Part shown: piece by piece, positions 14,293 through 17,642 of the stretch
Layout of the letters: every line of letters starts with the position of its first letter
How positions within the stretch are numbered: the stretch's first letter is position 1
Source: JBBRGG01 sp038240875
GTDB lineage: Bacteria; Planctomycetota; Phycisphaerae; Phycisphaerales; UBA1924
NCBI GenBank assembly: GCA_038240875.1
Contig: JBBRGG010000042.1
Span: forward strand, 1-17,642
Direction: 5' to 3'
DNA length: 17,642 nt
The notes under the pieces: model-generated
Seen by the model: only the letters and a program-made list of their open reading frames with translations
What the model was told of the DNA's origin: nothing
Database searches by the model: none
Made by a program: the position numbers and the translations under genes

Positions 14293-15102
14293 ATGAACCT
14301 CTCACTTGTCGGCCATCACGCCTTGGTCTGTGGTGGCAGCAGCGGCATCGGCCTAGCCTGCGCCCGCGAACTCGCCCTGTTGGGCAGCCGCATCACCCTT
14401 GTTGCCCGCAACGCCGAATCTCTGGCTCAAGCTCTCGCTACGCTCTCATCTACCTACCAAGGCAAGCCCCTAGCACACGACCATTTTGTCGTTGACCTCG
14501 CGCAGCCCGCTCTAGTCGAATCAACTCTTGCATCCAAACTCAATGCCGCACTTGTTTCGGGCACGCCCTATTCGATCCTTATCAATAACACAGGCGGGCC
14601 CCCATCTGGCACAGCGCTCGACGCGTCCGCCACAGATCTGATCGCGTGCTTTAACGCCCAACTCATCACGGCACACACGCTGGTCCGCATGCTGGTGCCC
14701 CACTTCACGCAGCTCCGCTTTGGCCGTGTAATCAACATCACGTCAACAAGCGTGAAGCAACCGATTCCAAACCTTGCGATCAGCAACATCGTGCGGCCCG
14801 CCGTTGCGGCGTGGGGCAAGTGTCTTGCCACCGAGCTTGGGCCGTTGGGCGTCACCGTAAACAACGTTCTGCCTGGGTACACCGATACTGATCGCCTGCG
14901 TTCGCTGGTCAAAGGCCGTGCGAGCAAGCAAGGCGTGGATGAAGAAACCATCAAAGCCAGCATCATCGCCTCGACGCCCGCAGGCCGCTTTGGCGAGCCG
15001 GAAGAAATCGCGAGCGTGGTCGCGTTCTTATGTTCGCCCGCCGCAGCGTATGTCAATGGCGTTAATATCCCCGTGGATGGTGGCCGTTTGAGCACGTTGT
15101 GA
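14293..15102 (+). CDS. SDR-family oxidoreductase with altered active site
   Basis: Short-chain dehydrogenase/reductase fold, 269 residues, cytoplasmic. The nucleotide-binding loop is GGSSGIG (14-20), with ARN at 38-40 suggesting NADP preference. NNTG (98-101) stands for the usual NNAG. The active-site helix reads NITSTSVKQPIPNLAISNIV then RPAVAAW. Aligned by spacing from the catalytic serine, the usual Y-x-x-x-K becomes SNIVR (164-168), so both catalytic Tyr and Lys are replaced. I recall a subgroup annotated as FabG-like reductases with this SN-R form. The C-terminal block GRFGEPEEIASVVAFLCSP and VNGVNIPVDGG is normal. It lies 27 bases after arsM and may be co-transcribed. A role in arsenic metabolism is only contextual. 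Confidence 0.88.
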   Translation: MNLSLVGHHALVCGGSSGIGLACARELALLGSRITLVARNAESLAQALATLSSTYQGKPLAHDHFVVDLAQPALVESTLASKLNAALVSGTPYSILINNTGGPPSGTALDASATDLIACFNAQLITAHTLVRMLVPHFTQLRFGRVINITSTSVKQPIPNLAISNIVRPAVAAWGKCLATELGPLGVTVNNVLPGYTDTDRLRSLVKGRASKQGVDEETIKASIIASTPAGRFGEPEEIASVVAFLCSPAAAYVNGVNIPVDGGRLSTL

Positions 15103-15328
15103 TAAAAGTAATGATGTACGTGAGAAACTTCGGATGGATTGGCGAGATTGTGCTTTTTCGTATACAGCTAGATGGGCTGAACGTACTTAGTATAGTGTTA
15201 AAAGGGGACGAGTCTTCGAGCCATTCCCGGCACACGTCCACTTAAATGAATTGCGACTCTGAAGGATTTGATATAGTTTGAATCACTATAATGCCTTCAA
15301 CTAGAAGGACCGTCGCTTTGGCATGGCT
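15103..15328. repeat. Intergenic DNA with two palindromes
   Basis: No gene seen. An imperfect palindrome at 15198-15245 has arms TTAAAAGGGGACG (15198-15210) and CGTCCACTTAA (15235-15245). A perfect 6-base dyad TATAGT/ACTATA is at 15272-15290 with a 7-base spacer. The first recalls ends of dispersed palindromic (REP-like) units. The second could be an operator or a small hairpin between the convergent SDR and ribbon-protein genes. Confidence 0.4.
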
Positions 15329-15724
15329 TTACTTTAACTCGGATGGCTCAGTTGGCTTCGGCCAATCTCCAACAGCCTTTATCCACGCGGCTCGAAACGC
15401 GACGAGGTCAACTTGAACGCCGCATTCTGGACAAGGCTTGTGATCGCTTTCCACGTCAAGTATGTAGCCACATTTGGTACAAACTTTGCCGTCGCTATGT
15501 GCCGCTCTTCGTTTACAGGATCGTTTAAACATCAATAGAATGGCTGCCGAGCACAGTACGAGCAACAACAAAATCACTACAAGAGGCACTACCCACCTTG
15601 AAATGCTGCCAGGTGTCTTTGCAAATTCAAGGTAGATTACAATCGCTATTCCTGGCGCGAGAGACATAGTAGCACCGAAAGCAATATGCAGATATGTATA
15701 GAATTTTATTTTATATAGATTCAA
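15329..15724 (-). CDS. Two-pass membrane protein with C-terminal zinc ribbon
   Basis: No named family. From a TTG at 15724 the protein has 131 residues. Two hydrophobic helices are visible, about 11-33 and 43-66, followed by a basic stretch (KRSCKRR) that should face the cytoplasm. The C-terminal ribbon has CTKCGY (C82, C85) and CPECG (C98, C101) and probably binds zinc. This architecture, with CxxCGYxL and CPECG, is common in small planctomycete membrane proteins of unknown role. An ATG at 15667 is an alternative start but cuts the first helix. Its sequence is more AT-rich than its neighbours. It lies alone, convergent with the SDR gene. Confidence 0.65.
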   Translation of the reverse strand: MNLYKIKFYTYLHIAFGATMSLAPGIAIVIYLEFAKTPGSISRWVVPLVVILLLLVLCSAAILLMFKRSCKRRAAHSDGKVCTKCGYILDVESDHKPCPECGVQVDLVAFRAAWIKAVGDWPKPTEPSELK

Positions 15725-15854
15725 TTGTGTTAAAGCTGCCTTTCATGCCTTTGCCTTGGGTGGTCCGGCCGTCCCCGCCGGTTGTCTTTGTATCGTTATC
15801 TGCTACGCAGCAGGACACAGCTATTGCCAGTTACGTAGAGTCTGGTGAGTGCCG

Positions 15855-15884
15855 TAAAAAAGCTCGCCTCGATTACAGGCGAGC
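15855..15884 (-). terminator. Intrinsic terminator, minus strand
   Basis: A perfect 8-base stem GCTCGCCT/AGGCGAGC (15862-15869 and 15877-15884) with a 7-base loop. On the minus strand it is followed at once by six T (A-run at 15856-15861). This is a textbook factor-independent terminator for leftward transcription. No minus-strand gene lies upstream of it in the window; the IS element begins 76 bases away. Confidence 0.7.
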
Positions 15885-15956
15885 GATTGTTCAGCGGCAT
15901 TCTTTACATAGCTACATCAAAAGTTAAACAATTGGTATTAACGTATCTTTACTTCT

Positions 15957-15960
15957 GCGC
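15957..15960. repeat. Left GCGC flank of the IS element, possible target duplication
   Basis: GCGC directly abuts the TG end of the element. The same four bases follow the CA end at 17318-17321. IS3-family elements of the IS407 group make 4-base duplications. GCGC is palindromic, so it could instead be the outer part of a longer inverted repeat. Confidence 0.5.
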
Positions 15961-15990
15961 TGCCCTGACAAATCCGAGCCACCGTGAATG

Positions 15991-16027
15991 AGAGCCAAGG
16001 GGTCAAGAATGACCCCAGAAAGGCTCT
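15991..16027 (+). promoter_or_regulatory. Stem-loop just upstream of the IS orfA start
   Basis: The inner stem is GGGGTCA/TGACCCC (15999-16005 and 16010-16016) with an AGAA loop. The outer stem is AGAGCC/GGCTCT (15991-15996 and 16022-16027). The structure ends 3 bases before the orfA ATG and would include the AAAGG that could serve as ribosome site. It could mask translation in read-through transcripts from outside. Confidence 0.55.
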
Positions 16028-16030
16028 CCA

Positions 16031-16309
16031 ATGAAGCGTAAACGTCACAGCACCGAAGAGATCATCCGCAAGCTCCGCGAGGCCGAGCAGCTCCAGGCCT
16101 CGGGGCAAACCGTCGGGCAGGTCTGCCAGAAGCTCGAGATCAGCCAGGGCACGCTGCACCGATGGCAGAACCAGTTCCGAAGTATGGGCGACAGCGAAAT
16201 CAAACGCCTCCGGGCCCTTGAAGAGGAGAACCGCCGTCTCAAGAAGGCGGTGGCGGAGCTGACGCTGGACAAGCAGATCCTCAAGGAGCTCAACGAGGGA
16301 AAATGGTGA
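16031..16309 (+). CDS. IS3-family transposase OrfA
   Basis: DNA-binding subunit of the IS3-type transposase, 92 residues. The N-terminal helix-turn-helix (HSTEEIIRKLREAEQ then GQTVGQVCQKLEISQGTLHR, residues about 6-45) matches the HTH_Tnp_1 pattern with WQNQF. It is followed by the leucine-zipper-like helix RLRALEEENRRLKKAVAELT used for multimerisation. Its last codons overlap orfB by 7 bases. A run of A's (GGGAAAATGGTGA, 16298-16309) at the junction could serve for -1 frameshifting to an OrfAB fusion, but orfB also has its own ATG. Length and sequence look intact. Confidence 0.92.
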   Translation: MKRKRHSTEEIIRKLREAEQLQASGQTVGQVCQKLEISQGTLHRWQNQFRSMGDSEIKRLRALEEENRRLKKAVAELTLDKQILKELNEGKW

Positions 16310-17307
16310 GCCCGACCCGTCGCCGCGAGGCGTTCGAGCATATCCGGCGTGTATGGCCGGAGTGTTCCGAGCGTCGCTGCTGCGAACTGGTCGGGCTCTC
16401 ACGCAACGCCATCGAAGCGCCCCAGCGTGTGGTGGACAGGGACAAACCGCTGGTGGCGGTGCTGCAGAAGATCTCGGCAAAGCACCCTCGGCTGGGGTAC
16501 CGGATGCTGCACGGACGGGTAAAGCTGATGGGCTTCGGGGTTGGGCGCGATCAGGTCCACCGGTTGTGCCGCAAGCACGGCCTGAAGGTGCCGCAACGGG
16601 TGAGGCGGCGTCGGGCCATCGGCGTGCCCGCCAACGCGGTGCATGTGATGCGGTCCGAGCATCGCAACCACGTGTGGACCTGGGACTTTGTGAGCGACCA
16701 GACCATGAACGACGGGCGGACGTTCAAGATCCTGACGGTGGTGGACGAGTACACGCGGGTGCCGCTGCTGACCTGCGCGGCGCGGCACATCAACTCGGCG
16801 GAGGTGATCCGGCAGGTCGCCGGATTGTTCGCTCTGCACGGCACGCCCAGGCATATCCGATCCGACAACGGCCCGGAGTTCATCGCCGGGTGCCTGCGGG
16901 ACTATCTGGCGTCGAGCGGGGTCGGGCCGCTGTACATCGAACCGGGCAGCCCGTGGCAGAACGGGATCATCGAGAGCTTCAACGGCCGCCTGAAGGCCGA
17001 GTGCCTGGAGCTGGAGGCGTTCCACAGCATGGAAGAAGCGAGGATGCTGATAACCGACTACCAGCGGTTCTACCGCGACGACCGGCCGCACAGCAGTTTG
17101 AACTACCAGCCACCCGGTGCGTTCGCGGCGGCGTGTCGATTGAAGGAAGCAGAGCAGAAGACCAACTTGGTCGGGAGAGGAGACGAAGGTCCCCTCTCCT
17201 CTCCCGAACCCTCTCCTCTACCCGGTTCTCCTGTGGGGGCCGGGGTCATCAGCGATCAAGAAAGCGTCCGGGTACCATCAGACACTCTCATTCGGGTTGG
17301 CTCATGA
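16303..17307 (+). CDS. IS3-family transposase OrfB (DDE integrase)
   Basis: Catalytic subunit of the transposase, 334 residues, rve-type integrase core. The triad is D128 (WTWDFVSDQ), D188 (HIRSDNGPEF) and E224 (NGIIESFNGRLKAE), with 35 residues between the last two as in IS3 enzymes. The N-terminal part has the HTH_21-like segment AKHPRLGYRMLHGRVKLMG. The C-terminal YRDDRPHSSLNYQPPGAFA motif is present. Beyond it a Pro/Ser-rich tail of about 45 residues runs into the right inverted repeat, with its stop 10 bases before the element's end. Translation starts at an ATG within ATGGTGA overlapping the orfA stop, or comes from frameshifting. Base use is more GC-rich than neighbouring intergenic DNA, as expected for a recent arrival. 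Confidence 0.93.
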   Translation: MVSPTRRREAFEHIRRVWPECSERRCCELVGLSRNAIEAPQRVVDRDKPLVAVLQKISAKHPRLGYRMLHGRVKLMGFGVGRDQVHRLCRKHGLKVPQRVRRRRAIGVPANAVHVMRSEHRNHVWTWDFVSDQTMNDGRTFKILTVVDEYTRVPLLTCAARHINSAEVIRQVAGLFALHGTPRHIRSDNGPEFIAGCLRDYLASSGVGPLYIEPGSPWQNGIIESFNGRLKAECLELEAFHSMEEARMLITDYQRFYRDDRPHSSLNYQPPGAFAAACRLKEAEQKTNLVGRGDEGPLSSPEPSPLPGSPVGAGVISDQESVRVPSDTLIRVGS

Positions 17308-17317
17308 AAGTCAGGCA

Positions 17318-17321
17318 GCGC
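17318..17321. repeat. Right GCGC flank of the IS element, possible target duplication
   Basis: GCGC follows the terminal CA of the element and matches the left flank at 15957-15960. The same caution applies: the sequence is its own reverse complement. Confidence 0.5.
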
Positions 17322-17562
17322 ACCTGGGCTGGGGCAACAAGTACTTCGCCGATAGTGCGAGGGCTAAGCCGGCAAAGGCGAAATGAGCGCTGATTCGGTT
17401 CATTGAGGATCTCTTGGATATGCGGCTCGTGGCCTACTCAACGCGAGTAGTTTGAGAGCGCATTGTGTCTCCGTTGCCGGGCGTAATCAAAAATCAACCA
17501 ACGGTCAACAATTATCCAGTATAAATCCTGAAGATTTACTTTCGCAACCACACCCCGCCCTG

Positions 17563-17568
17563 TATACT
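17563..17568 (+). promoter_or_regulatory. Candidate -10 box for the right-edge gene
   Basis: TATACT (17563-17568), 5 of 6 matches to the -10 consensus, lies about 30 bases before the start codon. No convincing -35 box is seen 16-18 bases upstream, so support is weak. The 275 bases between the IS and the right-edge gene hold no gene; they contain a small hairpin CTACTC/GAGTAG (17434-17450) without a T-run. Confidence 0.3.
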
Positions 17569-17596
17569 GCCAATATCCAACACTCGGAGGTACTCT

Positions 17597-17642
17597 TTGA
17601 CGTCCATCCCATCCAGTCTTGATCAAGTCGCTATCGAGCTTA
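17597..17642 (+). CDS. Start of an unknown gene (partial at right edge)
   Basis: A good Shine-Dalgarno site, GGAGG (17586-17590), lies 6 bases before a TTG codon at 17597. The frame then reads MTSIPSSLDQVAIEL to the window edge without a stop. Fifteen residues are too few to assign a family. The ribosome site and a possible -10 box upstream are the only support. The gene lies downstream of the IS element in the same direction, so IS read-through could affect it. Confidence 0.5.
   Translation, partial: MTSIPSSLDQVAIEL

Larger units (their letters stand above)
15961..17317 (+). mobile_element. IS3-family insertion sequence, apparently complete
   Basis: About 1.36 kb, with TG...CA ends, two overlapping transposase frames and long imperfect terminal inverted repeats. 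The left end begins TGCCCTGACAAATCCGAGCC. The right end, read inward on the other strand, begins TGCCTGACTTTCATGAGCC. Similarity continues to a shared GAATGAGAG. The coding frames resemble the IS407-like branch of IS3. Both frames and the DDE triad are intact, so the copy may still be active. Confidence 0.85.

Noticed and set aside
16353..17393. Plus-strand frame of 346 codons overlapping orfB
   Set aside because: It is the alternate frame of the GC-rich transposase gene (Ala/Arg/Gly-rich) and has no DDE or other motif; orfB carries the intact triad.

Overview
The window looks like chromosomal DNA from a planctomycete, most likely of the Phycisphaerae type. The grounds are a DUF1501 protein, a single-repeat dockerin-like tail ending in GGC, a small membrane protein with a C-terminal CxxC/CxxC ribbon, a GC-rich genome and many genes without a clear Shine-Dalgarno site. 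This placement is inferred from gene content, not from a marker gene.

Layout. 1-1904 (+): the 3' part of a DUF1501 gene, then tryptophanyl-tRNA synthetase (trpS). 1970-10853 (-): a run of genes on the other strand. In transcription order these are a short NuoG-like complex I subunit, a small membrane-anchored protein overlapping a GAF-like/SpoIIE-type PP2C phosphatase by 4 bases, tRNA pseudouridine synthase TruA, a family 4 glycosyltransferase, and an unrecognised secreted protein whose proposed start overlaps the glycosyltransferase. truA is bracketed by arrays of the same 7-base repeat in opposite orientations, with 8-base repeats as well. 10854-12049 holds no intact gene that I can recognise. 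It has gene fragments, including a plus-strand piece with a planctomycete dockerin-like tail and a possible antisense remnant.

12050-15102 (+) is an arsenic gene cluster, arsR-arsC-arsM-SDR, spaced by 27-45 bases. A strong sigma70-like promoter precedes it, with a 26-base dyad over the -10 and start region that fits an ArsR operator. The predicted chemistry is reduction of As(V) to As(III) by ArsC, methylation by ArsM, and derepression by ArsR on As(III) binding. No ArsB, Acr3 or other efflux pump is in the window. arsC and arsM each carry an in-frame array of 12-base repeats, and the secreted-protein gene has a shorter one.

15103-17642: intergenic DNA with palindromes, a minus-strand ribbon membrane protein, an orphan minus-strand intrinsic terminator, a complete-looking IS3-family element (15961-17317, two overlapping frames, intact DDE, GCGC flanks that could be a 4-base target duplication), and the first 15 codons of a plus-strand gene running off the right edge.

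The most distinctive signals are the pump-less arsenic cluster with its operator and slippage-type repeats, and the inverted heptamer arrays around truA. I see no phage, CRISPR, tRNA or rRNA. All identifications come from reading motifs by eye; no database search was run.
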